From Zoogloea sp. 1C4 (GTDB lineage Bacteria; Pseudomonadota; Gammaproteobacteria; Burkholderiales; Rhodocyclaceae), in assembly GCF_009469605.1 (NCBI RefSeq), contig NZ_SSXU01000007.1, positions 1 to 64,000 on the forward strand: a stretch of 64,000 nucleotides of DNA, given 5' to 3'. Every line of letters starts with the position of its first letter. The stretch's first letter is position 1. The notes below the pieces were generated by a model. The model made no database searches. It was not told the origin of the DNA and saw nothing but the letters and a program-made list of their open reading frames with translations. Of this stretch, positions 47,237 through 56,674 are shown piece by piece. A program made the translations under genes and the position numbers.

Positions 47237-48233
47237 CGAAAACTCATTGGAAGAAGACTGGCTCGATTATAGCCCAGTCGATCCTTCCCATTCCCCCTCG
47301 TCCGCGAGCCCCGTCCCACTGCGCGAATCGATCCCCGATGATTGCGCGGGAATGCGCGTCGACCAGGCCCTTGCCCGGCTTTTTCCCGAGCATTCCCGAA
47401 GCCGCCTGCAGTCCTGGCTGAAGTCCGGCCGGATCACCATCAACGGCGCCTCGCCCGACTCCAAGACCAAGGTCTGGGGCGGCGAAACCGTGGCGGTGAG
47501 CCCCGAGCCCTCCGAGGCGATGCTCGCCGAGCAGGCCGAGGACATCCCGCTGCAGGTGATCTTCGAGGACGACACCGTGATCGTCATCGACAAGCCGGTG
47601 GGGCTGGTCGTCCATCCGGGCAGCGGAAACTGGTCCGGCACCCTGCTCAATGCGCTGCTGCATCACGGCGCTGGTTTCCGGGATCTGCCCCGGGCGGGCA
47701 TCGTCCATCGTCTCGACAAGGACACCAGCGGCCTGCTGGTGGTCGCCAAGACGCTCGAAGCTCAGACCGATCTGGTGCGCCAGCTCCAGGCCCGCACCGT
47801 CAAGCGCCACTATCTGGCGCTAGTGCACGGCGAGCCGCAGCCTTCCGGCGAGGTCAATGCGCCCATCGGCCGCCATCCGGTGCAGCGCACCAAGATGGCG
47901 GTCGTGCCCGGTGGCCGCGAGGCGCTCACCCGTTACCGCGTGATCGAACGTTTCGCCCGCGCCACCCTGGTCGAATGCGAACTCGCCACCGGCCGCACTC
48001 ACCAGATCCGCGTCCACATGGCCCACATCGGCCACCCGCTGGTGGGCGACGCCACCTACGGCAAGGCGAAGAGCGCCGATCCGCGGCTCGACGCCTTTCC
48101 GCGTCAGGCGTTGCACGCGTGGCAGCTCGGCCTGATCCACCCGAAAACCGGTGAAGCCTGCCGCTGGCAGACACCGCTGCCGGCGGATTTCGACGGGCTG
48201 CTTGAAACCCTGCGTGGAAACGCCAAGCCATGA
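47223..48233 (+). CDS. rluD: 23S rRNA pseudouridine synthase RluD
   Basis: 336 residues with a GTG start at 47223. This puts 14 bp inside the divergent bamD gene, so a later start closer to the MRVDQALARLFPEHSRSRL S4 domain (47352) is possible. Catalytic motif with the Asp: GIVHRLDKDTSGLLVVAKT (about residue 165). C-terminal GRTHQIRVHMAHIGHPLVGD. It makes pseudouridines 1911/1915/1917 in helix 69. The order bamD-rluD-pgeF is typical. Confidence 0.94.
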   Translation: MKCAIENSLEEDWLDYSPVDPSHSPSSASPVPLRESIPDDCAGMRVDQALARLFPEHSRSRLQSWLKSGRITINGASPDSKTKVWGGETVAVSPEPSEAMLAEQAEDIPLQVIFEDDTVIVIDKPVGLVVHPGSGNWSGTLLNALLHHGAGFRDLPRAGIVHRLDKDTSGLLVVAKTLEAQTDLVRQLQARTVKRHYLALVHGEPQPSGEVNAPIGRHPVQRTKMAVVPGGREALTRYRVIERFARATLVECELATGRTHQIRVHMAHIGHPLVGDATYGKAKSADPRLDAFPRQALHAWQLGLIHPKTGEACRWQTPLPADFDGLLETLRGNAKP

Positions 48234-48961
48234 GCGACGCCTGGATCGTCCCCGACTGGCCTGCGCCTGCCGGGGTGCGGGCCCTCTCGACCACCCGCGC
48301 CGGCGGCGTGAGCGTGGCGCCTTACGACAGCCTCAACCTCGGCACCCACGTGGGCGACGATCCGGCAAACGTGGCCGCCAACCGGGCGCAAGTCCGGCGC
48401 ATCGTGCCGTCCGAGCCTGCGTGGCTCAATCAGGTGCATGGCACGGCGGTGGTCGACGCCGCGGCGGTGGATGGCGTGCCGGACGCCGACGCGTCGGTGA
48501 GCCGCACGCCCGGCGCGGTGTGTGTGGTGATGACCGCCGACTGCCTGCCCGTGCTGCTGTGCGACCGGGCCGGTAGCGTGGTGGGCGCGGCCCATGCCGG
48601 CTGGCGCGGGCTCCATGGCGGGGTGATCGAGGCCACCGTTGCGGCGATGCAGGTGGCGCCGGCGGATGTGATCGCCTGGCTTGGCCCGGCCATCGGCCCG
48701 ACGGCCTTCGAGGTGGGCGATGAGGTGCGGGCGGCTTTCGTGGCTACCGATGCCATTGCCGACGCTGCCTTCAAGCCGGCCGGCCAGCCTGGAAAGTGGC
48801 TCGCCGACATCTATCTGCTGGCTCGTCAGCGGCTGGCGGCGCTGGGCGTCACGGCGGTTTACGGTGGCGATTGCTGCACGGTTTCCGAGTCGCGGCGCTT
48901 CTTCTCCTATCGTCGGGATGGCGTCACCGGACGCATGGCCTCGCTCGTCTGGCTTGCCTGA
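48230..48961 (+). CDS. pgeF: Peptidoglycan editing factor PgeF (YfiH, DUF152/laccase-domain)
   Basis: 243 residues; ATGA overlap with the rluD stop. Metal and active-site motifs: QVHGTAVVDA, VVMTADCLPVLLCDRAGSVV and GAAHAGWRGLHGGV. In E. coli the protein edits misincorporated amino acids in peptidoglycan stem peptides; related proteins have purine nucleosidase-type or laccase activity reported. Co-transcribed with rluD. Confidence 0.93.
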   Translation: MSDAWIVPDWPAPAGVRALSTTRAGGVSVAPYDSLNLGTHVGDDPANVAANRAQVRRIVPSEPAWLNQVHGTAVVDAAAVDGVPDADASVSRTPGAVCVVMTADCLPVLLCDRAGSVVGAAHAGWRGLHGGVIEATVAAMQVAPADVIAWLGPAIGPTAFEVGDEVRAAFVATDAIADAAFKPAGQPGKWLADIYLLARQRLAALGVTAVYGGDCCTVSESRRFFSYRRDGVTGRMASLVWLA

Positions 48962-49012
48962 GCCGTCGCCCGCCGTGACTGGCGGTATACTTCCCGGCCC
49001 TTTTTGATTCGA

Positions 49013-49816
49013 ATGACCATGACGCCCCTCGCCTGGATTGTCGTAATGAGTTTTGCCGGCGGGCTGTTGAGCGTGGCGGTGGCATCCGTTCTCGCCTTCA
49101 CGGCCCGACCTACCTGGGTGCCGGTGCTGATCAGCTATGCCATCGGCGCGCTGCTCGGCGCAGCCTTTCTCGAAGTGCTGCCCCATGCCATCGAGGCCGC
49201 CGAAAGCCCCGAGAAGGCCGCGATGAACGTGCTGGCCGGGATCATGCTGTTCTTCGTGCTCGAAAAACTGGTGCTGTGGCGCCACTGTCATGACGAAGGC
49301 TGCCAGGGGCACGAGCCCCATGATCACCATGGCCACGGCGGCCATGAACACGACCACGGCCGCAGCGGCCTGCTCATCCTGATCGGCGACACCTTCCACA
49401 ACTTCGTCGATGGCGTGTTGATCGCCGCAGCCTTCGTCGAGAGCACGCCCCTCGGGATCGTCACCGCGCTGGCGATCATCGCCCACGAGATTCCCCAGGA
49501 AGTCGGCGATTTCGTGATCCTGCTGCACTCCGGCTACAGCAAGACTCGCGCGCTGGTGTTCAACCTGCTGTCGAGCCTGGCCACACTGGTGGGGGGCATC
49601 CTGGCCTATGTGGCGCTATCCCACATGCAATCACTGGTGCCGGTGTTTCTCGCGCTGGCCGCCGCGAGTATGATCTACGTCGCGGTAGCCGATCTCATTC
49701 CAGGCCTGCACAAACGAACGGAATTGCGCGCCACCGCACAGCAGGTATTATTGATCGCCGCCGGCATTGCCTCGATCGTCCTCGCTCACCCCCTCGCGGA
49801 GAGCGCGCTCGGCTGA
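49013..49816 (+). CDS. ZIP-family metal transporter
   Basis: 267 residues from the ATG at 49013; another in-frame ATG is at 49019 and a TTG at 49004. Eight membrane helices. A His-rich loop between helices 3 and 4 (CHDEGCQGHEPHDHHGHGGH) binds metal. Signature His residues are in GDTFHNFVDGVLIAAAF and ALAIIAHEIPQEVGDF. Family members import zinc or iron. Which metal is not shown. Its 3' end overlaps a small convergent membrane-protein gene. Confidence 0.93.
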   Translation: MTMTPLAWIVVMSFAGGLLSVAVASVLAFTARPTWVPVLISYAIGALLGAAFLEVLPHAIEAAESPEKAAMNVLAGIMLFFVLEKLVLWRHCHDEGCQGHEPHDHHGHGGHEHDHGRSGLLILIGDTFHNFVDGVLIAAAFVESTPLGIVTALAIIAHEIPQEVGDFVILLHSGYSKTRALVFNLLSSLATLVGGILAYVALSHMQSLVPVFLALAAASMIYVAVADLIPGLHKRTELRATAQQVLLIAAGIASIVLAHPLAESALG

Positions 49817-49972
49817 TCTTCGGCGGCGGGCAGGCGTACCAAACAGCCAGAGAAACAGGGAGAGCGGCGCAAGGCCATAGAAGAAAAAAGTCAGCACCCC
49901 ACCCACGATGGTGGTCTCCGCTGCGGTAGCAAGCAGCGCGACGTAAAGCCAGGCGATAGCAACGATATACAT
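49748..49972 (-). CDS. Small membrane protein of unknown function
   Basis: 74 residues with two membrane helices (YIVAIAWLYVALLATAAE; GGVLTFFFYGLAPLSLFLWL) and a charged, Arg-rich tail. Similar small proteins with a two-helix hairpin and Arg-rich tail occur in related betaproteobacteria by my recollection. Overlaps the ZIP gene end by 69 bp on the opposite strand, so the last third could be fortuitous. Function unknown. Confidence 0.65.
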   Translation of the reverse strand: MYIVAIAWLYVALLATAAETTIVGGVLTFFFYGLAPLSLFLWLFGTPARRRRSAERALREGVSEDDRGNAGGDQ

Positions 49973-50105
49973 ACCCGAATTCTACTCGGCGCGACGAGGC
50001 CGGGGTGAAGTGCGGCTTGGTGCGAACGCACCCCGGCAAACGGGGTGATTCCGCCGGCTGACGATGAGTCGGGCGCGCGTCCGACGACACAACGAGGAGA
50101 GCTGG

Positions 50106-51845
50106 ATGTCCGTTACACCCGAGCAGTCTGCCGAAGCGTTGCAAGGCATGTTCAAGTTCGGCCAGTCGATGGCTGCGAATTTTTTCGATTTCCTCTCCAA
50201 GCAGGGCGCCGCGTTCCAGCAGGTTGCCCCCGCCCAGGTGCCGCAGCTGCCGCTGCCCGAGGCCGAGGAACTCGCCCGGCTCCAGAAGGAACTCGCCGAA
50301 TCCCACGCCCGCCTGTGGGCCCACATGTCCCAGGTCAAGCCGGGTGAGCCCGCCGAGCCGCTGGTCAAGCCGCCCGCCGGTGACCGCCGCTTCAACGCGC
50401 CCGAGTGGTCGTCCAGTCCGGTCTACGATTACATCCGCCAGGCTTATCTGCTCAACGCCGATTACCTCGCCAAGGTGGCCGACGCGCTGCCGGTGGCTGA
50501 CGGCCGCACCAAGGCCCGGATGCAGTACCTCACCCGTCAGTACATCGACGCGATGGCCCCGTCCAATTTTGCGGCCACCAACCCCGAGTTCATCCAGTCG
50601 GCGCTTGAGACCAAGGGCGAGAGCATCACCCAGGGCATCAAGAACCTGATCGGCGACATGGAGAAGGGCCGCATCTCGATGACCGACGACTCGGCCTTCG
50701 AGATCGGCCGCAACCTGGCCACCACGCCGGGTTCGGTGATCTACGAGAACGAGCTGATCCAGCTCATCCAGTACGCGCCCCTGACCGAACAGGTCTATAA
50801 AACGCCGCTGCTGATCGTGCCGCCGTGCATCAACAAGTTCTACATCATGGATCTGCAGCCGGCCAATTCGCTGGTGCGCTTCATCGTGGAGCAGGGCTTC
50901 ACGGTGTTCCTGGTGTCCTGGAAGAACACCAAGGAGTCCGAAGCCCACTTCGGCTGGGACGACTACCTCGAGAAGGGCCCGATCACCGCCCTGCAGGTCG
51001 TGCGCGACGTCACCAAGGTGGACAAGCCCAACGTGCTCGGCTTCTGTGTCGGCGGCACCATCCTGTCGTCCTCGCTGGCAGTGCTGCGCGGCAAGGGTGA
51101 AGACCCGGCCGAGAGCCTCACGCTGATGACCACCCTGCTCGATTTTTCCGACGCCGGCGAGATCGGCTGCCTGGTGGACGAAGCGTCGGTGGCCGCCCGC
51201 GAGGCCTCCATCGGCCGCGGTGGCGTGTTCTCCGGCCGCGAACTCGCCCAGGTGTTCTCCAGCCTGCGTGCCAACGATCTGATCTGGCAGTACGTGGTCG
51301 GCAACTACCTCAAGGGCAAGACGCCCGAGGCCTTCGATCTGCTGTACTGGAACTCCGACAGCACCAACCTCTCCGGCCCGTTCATCGCCTGGTACCTGCG
51401 CAACATGTACCTCGAGAACAACCTGCGCGTGCCGGGCAAGCTCGAGATGCTGGGCGTCAAGGTGGACATGGGCAAGGTCGATCTGCCGGCCTACCTGCTC
51501 GCCACCCGCGAAGACCACATCGTGCCCTGGACCAGCGCCTACCTGGTGCGCCAGATCCTCGGCGGCGAGACCACCTTCGTGCTGGGCGCCAGCGGCCACA
51601 TCGCCGGCGCCATCAACCCGGCTTCGAAGAACCGCCGCAGCTACTGGACCAGCGATTCCACCGCTTCGGTGCCGGAAGAATGGCTCGAAACCGCTGCCGA
51701 ACAAAAGGGCAGCTGGTGGCTGCACTGGGCCGAATGGCTCAAGCAGCGCAGCGGCGAGATGATCGCTGCCCGCAACAAGCCGGGCAACACGAAATACAAG
51801 GTGATCGAAGCGGCGCCCGGGCGTTACGTCAAGGAAACCGTCTGA
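50106..51845 (+). CDS. phaC: Poly(3-hydroxyalkanoate) synthase, class I
   Basis: 579 residues from the ATG at 50106 behind GAGGAGAG. Catalytic lipase-box-like VLGFCVGGTILSSSLAVL (Cys nucleophile, about residue 317), Asp in LLATREDHIVPWTSAYLVRQ, and His in GASGHIAGAINP. The N-terminal 100 residues are the phasin-like/DUF domain of class I enzymes. It polymerises hydroxyacyl-CoA into granules. First of a phaC-phaB-phaB-phaR group; no phaA thiolase is next to it. Confidence 0.96.
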   Translation: MSVTPEQSAEALQGMFKFGQSMAANFFDFLSKQGAAFQQVAPAQVPQLPLPEAEELARLQKELAESHARLWAHMSQVKPGEPAEPLVKPPAGDRRFNAPEWSSSPVYDYIRQAYLLNADYLAKVADALPVADGRTKARMQYLTRQYIDAMAPSNFAATNPEFIQSALETKGESITQGIKNLIGDMEKGRISMTDDSAFEIGRNLATTPGSVIYENELIQLIQYAPLTEQVYKTPLLIVPPCINKFYIMDLQPANSLVRFIVEQGFTVFLVSWKNTKESEAHFGWDDYLEKGPITALQVVRDVTKVDKPNVLGFCVGGTILSSSLAVLRGKGEDPAESLTLMTTLLDFSDAGEIGCLVDEASVAAREASIGRGGVFSGRELAQVFSSLRANDLIWQYVVGNYLKGKTPEAFDLLYWNSDSTNLSGPFIAWYLRNMYLENNLRVPGKLEMLGVKVDMGKVDLPAYLLATREDHIVPWTSAYLVRQILGGETTFVLGASGHIAGAINPASKNRRSYWTSDSTASVPEEWLETAAEQKGSWWLHWAEWLKQRSGEMIAARNKPGNTKYKVIEAAPGRYVKETV

Positions 51846-51856
51846 TCACACTGCAG

Positions 51857-51884
51857 CACCCCCTCGGGGCTTGATCCCCGGGGG
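51857..51884 (+). terminator. Probable terminator or attenuator after phaC
   Basis: CCCCCTCGGGG and CCCCGGGGG make a long G/C hairpin 11 bases past the phaC stop, followed by AGAAAATC and an A-run, not a T-run. It may cut transcription between phaC and phaB partly. Confidence 0.4.
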
Positions 51885-51978
51885 AGAAAATCAAAAAAAA
51901 GGTCGGCAGCGAGAGGAATAACGGGGGGCGTTGCCGATTTCAGCTTACCCCCGCACTCACACTTTGAGGGAGAGAGAC

Positions 51979-52719
51979 ATGGCACGTGTAGCACTGGTTA
52001 CTGGCGGTATGGGCGGTCTGGGCGAATCGATCTGCATCAAGCTGGCCGCGCTCGGATACAAGGTCGTCACCACCCACTCGCCGGGCAACGCCAAGGCGGC
52101 CGAATGGCTGCAGACGATGAACAACATGGGCTACGGCTTCAAGGCCTACCCCTGCGATGTCGCCGATTTCGACTCGTGCAAGGCCTGCGTCGAGCAGATC
52201 ACCGCCGACATCGGCCCCGTGGATGTGCTGGTCAACAACGCCGGCATCACCCGCGACATGACCTTCAAGCGCATGACCAAGGCCGACTGGGATGCCGTCA
52301 TCCACACCAACCTCGACAGCGTCTTCAACATGACCAAGCAGGTCATGGACGGCATGGTCGAGCGCAAGTGGGGCCGCGTCATCAACGTCTCCTCGCTCAA
52401 CGGCATCAAGGGCGCTTTCGGTCAGACCAACTACGCTGCGGCCAAGGCCGGCATGCATGGTTTCACCAAGTCCCTGGCCCTCGAAACCGCCAAGTCCGGC
52501 GTGACCGTCAACACCATCTCCCCGGGTTACATCGGTACCAAGATGGTTCTGGCGATCCCGCAGGAAGTCCTCGAAACCAAGATCCTGCCCCAGATCCCGA
52601 TGAGCCGTCTCGGCAAGCCGGAAGAAATCGCGGGGCTGATTGCCTATCTCGCCTCAGATGAAGCGGCATTCGTGACCGGTGCCAACATCTCTATCAACGG
52701 CGGGCAGCATATGTTCTAA
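51979..52719 (+). CDS. phaB: Acetoacetyl-CoA reductase PhaB (SDR family), copy 1
   Basis: 246 residues from the ATG at 51979 behind GAGGGAGAGAG. Short-chain dehydrogenase: VALVTGGMGGLGESI (NADPH site), NNAG at about residue 87, catalytic Ser in INVSSLNGIKGAF and Tyr/Lys in QTNYAAAKAG. It reduces acetoacetyl-CoA to (R)-3-hydroxybutyryl-CoA for PHB. Close to a second phaB copy 38 bp downstream. Confidence 0.94.
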   Translation: MARVALVTGGMGGLGESICIKLAALGYKVVTTHSPGNAKAAEWLQTMNNMGYGFKAYPCDVADFDSCKACVEQITADIGPVDVLVNNAGITRDMTFKRMTKADWDAVIHTNLDSVFNMTKQVMDGMVERKWGRVINVSSLNGIKGAFGQTNYAAAKAGMHGFTKSLALETAKSGVTVNTISPGYIGTKMVLAIPQEVLETKILPQIPMSRLGKPEEIAGLIAYLASDEAAFVTGANISINGGQHMF

Positions 52720-52757
52720 TAAGCTTTTCGCACCGCAACAAAAGAAGGAAAGTAAAA

Positions 52758-53498
52758 ATGTCTCAACGCATCGCCCTTGTAACTGGTGCCGTCGGTGGCC
52801 TTGGCACCGCTATCTGTAAATCCCTTGCCGCTGCGGGCGTCCGCGTGGTCGGGAATTTCTTCCCTGGCGATCCCGCCAAGGACGCCTGGGTTGAAGCTCG
52901 CAAGGCGGAAGGCCTCGATATCCCGCTGTACGGTTTCGACGTCTCCGACTACGAGCAGTGCAAGGCGGCCGTTGAGGCGATCACCAACGAAGTCGGCCCG
53001 ATCGACATCCTGGTGAACAACGCCGGCATCACCCGCGACAAGTTCTTCCCGAAGATGGAAAAGGGCCAGTGGGATGCGGTCATCGCGACCAACCTCACCA
53101 GCCTCTTCAACGTGACCCACACCATTTCCCCGAAGATGGCGGAACGTGGCTGGGGCCGCATCATCAACATCTCCTCGGTGAACGGCGTCAAGGGTCAGGC
53201 TGGTCAGACCAACTACTCCGCCGCCAAGGCTGGCGTGATCGGTTTCTCCAAGGCGCTGGCTGCTGAGCTGGCCACCAAGGGTGTGACCTGCAACGCCATC
53301 GCCCCGGGCTACATCGGCACCGACATGGTCATGGCGATCAAGGAAGAAGTCCGCAACGCCATCATCGACACCGTGCCGGTCAAGCGTCTTGGCAAGCCGG
53401 AAGAAATCGGCGCTGCCGTGGTCTACCTGGCTTCCGAGCTGGCTGGCTACGTCACCGGTGCCACCCTGAACGTGAATGGCGGCCTGTACTACCAGTAA
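52758..53498 (+). CDS. phaB: Acetoacetyl-CoA reductase PhaB (SDR family), copy 2
   Basis: 246 residues. Same length and motifs as copy 1 (VTGAVGGLGTAICKSL; NNAGITRDKFFPKMEKGQWD; INISSVNGVKGQAGQTNYSA), but clearly diverged: the two proteins differ through the N-terminal third and agree best around NNAGITRD and the C-terminus. It could use a different acyl chain or cofactor. RBS AAGAAGGAAAG. The following hairpin terminates the unit before phaR. Confidence 0.93.
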   Translation: MSQRIALVTGAVGGLGTAICKSLAAAGVRVVGNFFPGDPAKDAWVEARKAEGLDIPLYGFDVSDYEQCKAAVEAITNEVGPIDILVNNAGITRDKFFPKMEKGQWDAVIATNLTSLFNVTHTISPKMAERGWGRIINISSVNGVKGQAGQTNYSAAKAGVIGFSKALAAELATKGVTCNAIAPGYIGTDMVMAIKEEVRNAIIDTVPVKRLGKPEEIGAAVVYLASELAGYVTGATLNVNGGLYYQ

Positions 53499-53519
53499 TA
53501 GGCTGCAACAAGCGTCACG

Positions 53520-53549
53520 AGGCCCCGCCGCATGGCGGGGCTTTTTTTT
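53520..53549 (+). terminator. Intrinsic terminator of the phaCBB unit
   Basis: GGCCCCGCC-GCAT-GGCGGGGC followed by TTTTTTTT, 22 bases past the second phaB stop. Confidence 0.95.
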
Positions 53550-53606
53550 GCGCACCGCAGTATAATCTCGGAAGGCGAAACTATCGCCACCGAGGAGAAA
53601 ACACAG

Positions 53607-54215
53607 ATGGCCGATCAGATTCGCCTGATAAAAAAGTACCCAAACCGCCGCCTTTACGACACGCAAACCAGTTCCTACATCACGCTCGCAGACGTGAAGG
53701 AACTCGTTCTTGACCATGGCATTTTCCAGGTTGTCGACGCCAAGACCGGCGAAGACCTGACCCGCAACATCCTCCTGCAGATCATCCTCGAAGAGGAAGC
53801 CGGCGGGGCGCCGATGTTCACCAGCGATCTGCTGTCCCAGATGATCCGCTTCTATGGCAATGCCATGCAGGGGATGATGGGCAAGTACCTGGAAAACAAC
53901 ATCAAGGCCTTCACCGACATGCAGGCCAAGCTCCAGGATCAGGTCCGCTCCGTGTATGGTGAAAACGCCACTGTGAGCCAGGATCTGTGGGCGCAGTTCC
54001 TGAACTTCCAGGGTCCTGCCATGCAAAGCATGATGGGCGCCTACATGGAGCAATCCAAGAAGATGTACGCCCAGATGCAGGAGCAACTCGACAGCCAGAC
54101 GCGCAACCTGTTCTCCGGCTTCCAGTTTCCGACCTTCGGTGCGCCGGGCTTCAACCCGGAGAAGGGTGAGGCGCCGGGTTCCGGCGGTGATCCCAGCGAC
54201 GCCACCAAGAAGTGA
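53607..54215 (+). CDS. phaR: PHA synthesis repressor PhaR
   Basis: 202 residues from MADQIRLIKKYPNRRLYDTQ at 53607 (frame open upstream). The N-terminal PHB_acc_N domain (LIKKYPNRRLYDTQTSSYIT) is the DNA-binding part; the PHB_acc region follows (LTRNILLQIILEEE), then a Met/Gln-rich helical tail. It senses PHA granules and represses phasin and its own gene. It has its own promoter region after the terminator. Confidence 0.95.
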   Translation: MADQIRLIKKYPNRRLYDTQTSSYITLADVKELVLDHGIFQVVDAKTGEDLTRNILLQIILEEEAGGAPMFTSDLLSQMIRFYGNAMQGMMGKYLENNIKAFTDMQAKLQDQVRSVYGENATVSQDLWAQFLNFQGPAMQSMMGAYMEQSKKMYAQMQEQLDSQTRNLFSGFQFPTFGAPGFNPEKGEAPGSGGDPSDATKK

Positions 54216-54275
54216 TGTCCCGGGCCGCGCACTCGTCGCGGCCCTTGTGTTTTATCCACCGGTTTTTCCTGACGC

Positions 54276-55607
54276 ATGACCCAATCCAGCAAGCAGGGCG
54301 CCGCCCCGAAAGTCGGCTTCGTTTCCCTTGGCTGCCCCAAGGCCCTGGTCGATTCCGAACACATCCTCACCCGTCTGCGGGCCGAGGGCTACGAGATCTC
54401 GCCGTCGTATGAAGGCTCCGATCTGGTGGTCATCAACACCTGCGGCTTCATCGACGCCGCGGTAGAGGAATCCCTCGACGCCATCGGCGAAGCCCTCAAC
54501 GAGAACGGCAAGGTCATCGTTACCGGCTGCCTCGGCGCCAAGGAGGACGTGGTGATGGCTGCCCACCCGCAAGTGCTGGCGGTCACCGGCCCCCACGCCA
54601 CCGAACAGGTCATGCAGGAAGTGCACAAGCACCTGCCCAAGCCCCACGATCCGTTCATCGACCTGCTGCCGCCCCAGGGCGTCAAGCTCACGCCCAATCA
54701 CTACGCGTACCTCAAGATTTCCGAAGGCTGCAACCACCGCTGCACCTTCTGCATCATCCCGTCGCTGCGCGGCGATCTCGTCAGCCGCCCGATCGGCGAC
54801 GTGATGCGCGAGGCCGAGAACCTCGTCAATGCCGGCGTGAAGGAGCTGCTGGTCGTCTCCCAGGACACCTCCGCCTACGGCGTCGACGTGAAGTACCGCA
54901 CCGGCTTCTGGGGCGGCAAGCCCATGCGCACCAAGCTCTACGACCTGTGCAACGCCCTGGGCGACCTGGGCGTATGGGTGCGCCTGCACTACGTTTACCC
55001 GTACCCCAGCGTGGACGACATCATCCCGCTGATGGCCGAGGGCAAGATCCTGCCGTACCTCGACGTGCCCTTCCAGCACGCCAGCCCGCGCATCCTGAAG
55101 GCCATGAAGCGCCCGGCCAGCTCCGAGAACAACCTCGAGCGCATCCGCCGCTGGCGCGAGATCTGCCCCGATCTCACCATCCGCTCCACCTTCATCACCG
55201 GCTTCCCCGGCGAAACCGATGCCGATTTTGAGGAGCTGCTGCAGTTCCTCGAAGAAGCCAAGCTCGACCGCGTGGGTGCCTTTGCTTACTCGCCGGTCGA
55301 AGGCGCCGCCGCCAATGAGCTGGCCGATCCGGTGCCGGAAGAAATCCGCGAAGAGCGCCGCATCCAGCTGATGGAATTCCAGGAAGACATCTCCACCGAG
55401 CGCCTCGAGCGCTTCATCGGCCGCGAGATGACCGTCCTGGTGGACGAGATCGACGAGGAGGGCGCGCTGGCCCGTTCGCCGGGCGATGCCCCCGACATCG
55501 ACGGCCTGGTCATCATCCCGGCTGGCGAGAACCTCGAGCCCGGCGAGTTCGCCCGCGTCCGCATCACCGACTGCGACGTCCACGACCTGTACGCCGAGCC
55601 GATCTGA
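54276..55607 (+). CDS. rimO: Ribosomal protein S12 methylthiotransferase RimO
   Basis: 443 residues. N-terminal MTTase domain with three Fe-S cysteines ([50 protein letters not shown]). Radical SAM motif [24 protein letters not shown] domain at the C-terminus. It methylthiolates Asp89 of S12. Monocistronic, 60 bp after phaR. Confidence 0.97.
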   Translation: MTQSSKQGAAPKVGFVSLGCPKALVDSEHILTRLRAEGYEISPSYEGSDLVVINTCGFIDAAVEESLDAIGEALNENGKVIVTGCLGAKEDVVMAAHPQVLAVTGPHATEQVMQEVHKHLPKPHDPFIDLLPPQGVKLTPNHYAYLKISEGCNHRCTFCIIPSLRGDLVSRPIGDVMREAENLVNAGVKELLVVSQDTSAYGVDVKYRTGFWGGKPMRTKLYDLCNALGDLGVWVRLHYVYPYPSVDDIIPLMAEGKILPYLDVPFQHASPRILKAMKRPASSENNLERIRRWREICPDLTIRSTFITGFPGETDADFEELLQFLEEAKLDRVGAFAYSPVEGAAANELADPVPEEIREERRIQLMEFQEDISTERLERFIGREMTVLVDEIDEEGALARSPGDAPDIDGLVIIPAGENLEPGEFARVRITDCDVHDLYAEPI

Positions 55608-55619
55608 CCCTCGGACCCC

Positions 55620-55701
55620 TGTAGGTCGGACTGTAGGTCGGACTTCAGTCCGACAACACTGTCCGATATGAGCACGATGTCGGACTGAAGTCCGACCTAC
55701 A
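55620..55701. repeat. REP-like palindromic element between rimO and the patatin gene
   Basis: The 13-mer TGTAGGTCGGACT appears at 55620-55632 and 55632-55644. A 24-bp arm (55632-55655) is the perfect reverse complement of 55678-55701. Each arm is itself a near palindrome of GTCGGACT-NN-AGTCCGAC. The loop is 22 bp. This resembles REP/BIME elements spread by RAYT transposases. No second locus copy was noticed in this window. Confidence 0.7.
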
Positions 55702-55735
55702 GGGAATCGCCAACCGTTTCGTCACCCGGACACCC

Positions 55736-56647
<912 letters not shown>

Positions 56648-56674
56648 AATCCGTCCTTCGCCGGGAGGCGTTCC

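Noticed and set aside
49695-51725. 676-residue minus-strand frame opposite phaC
   Set aside because: Antisense shadow of phaC; phaC has its catalytic triad and a good ribosome site.
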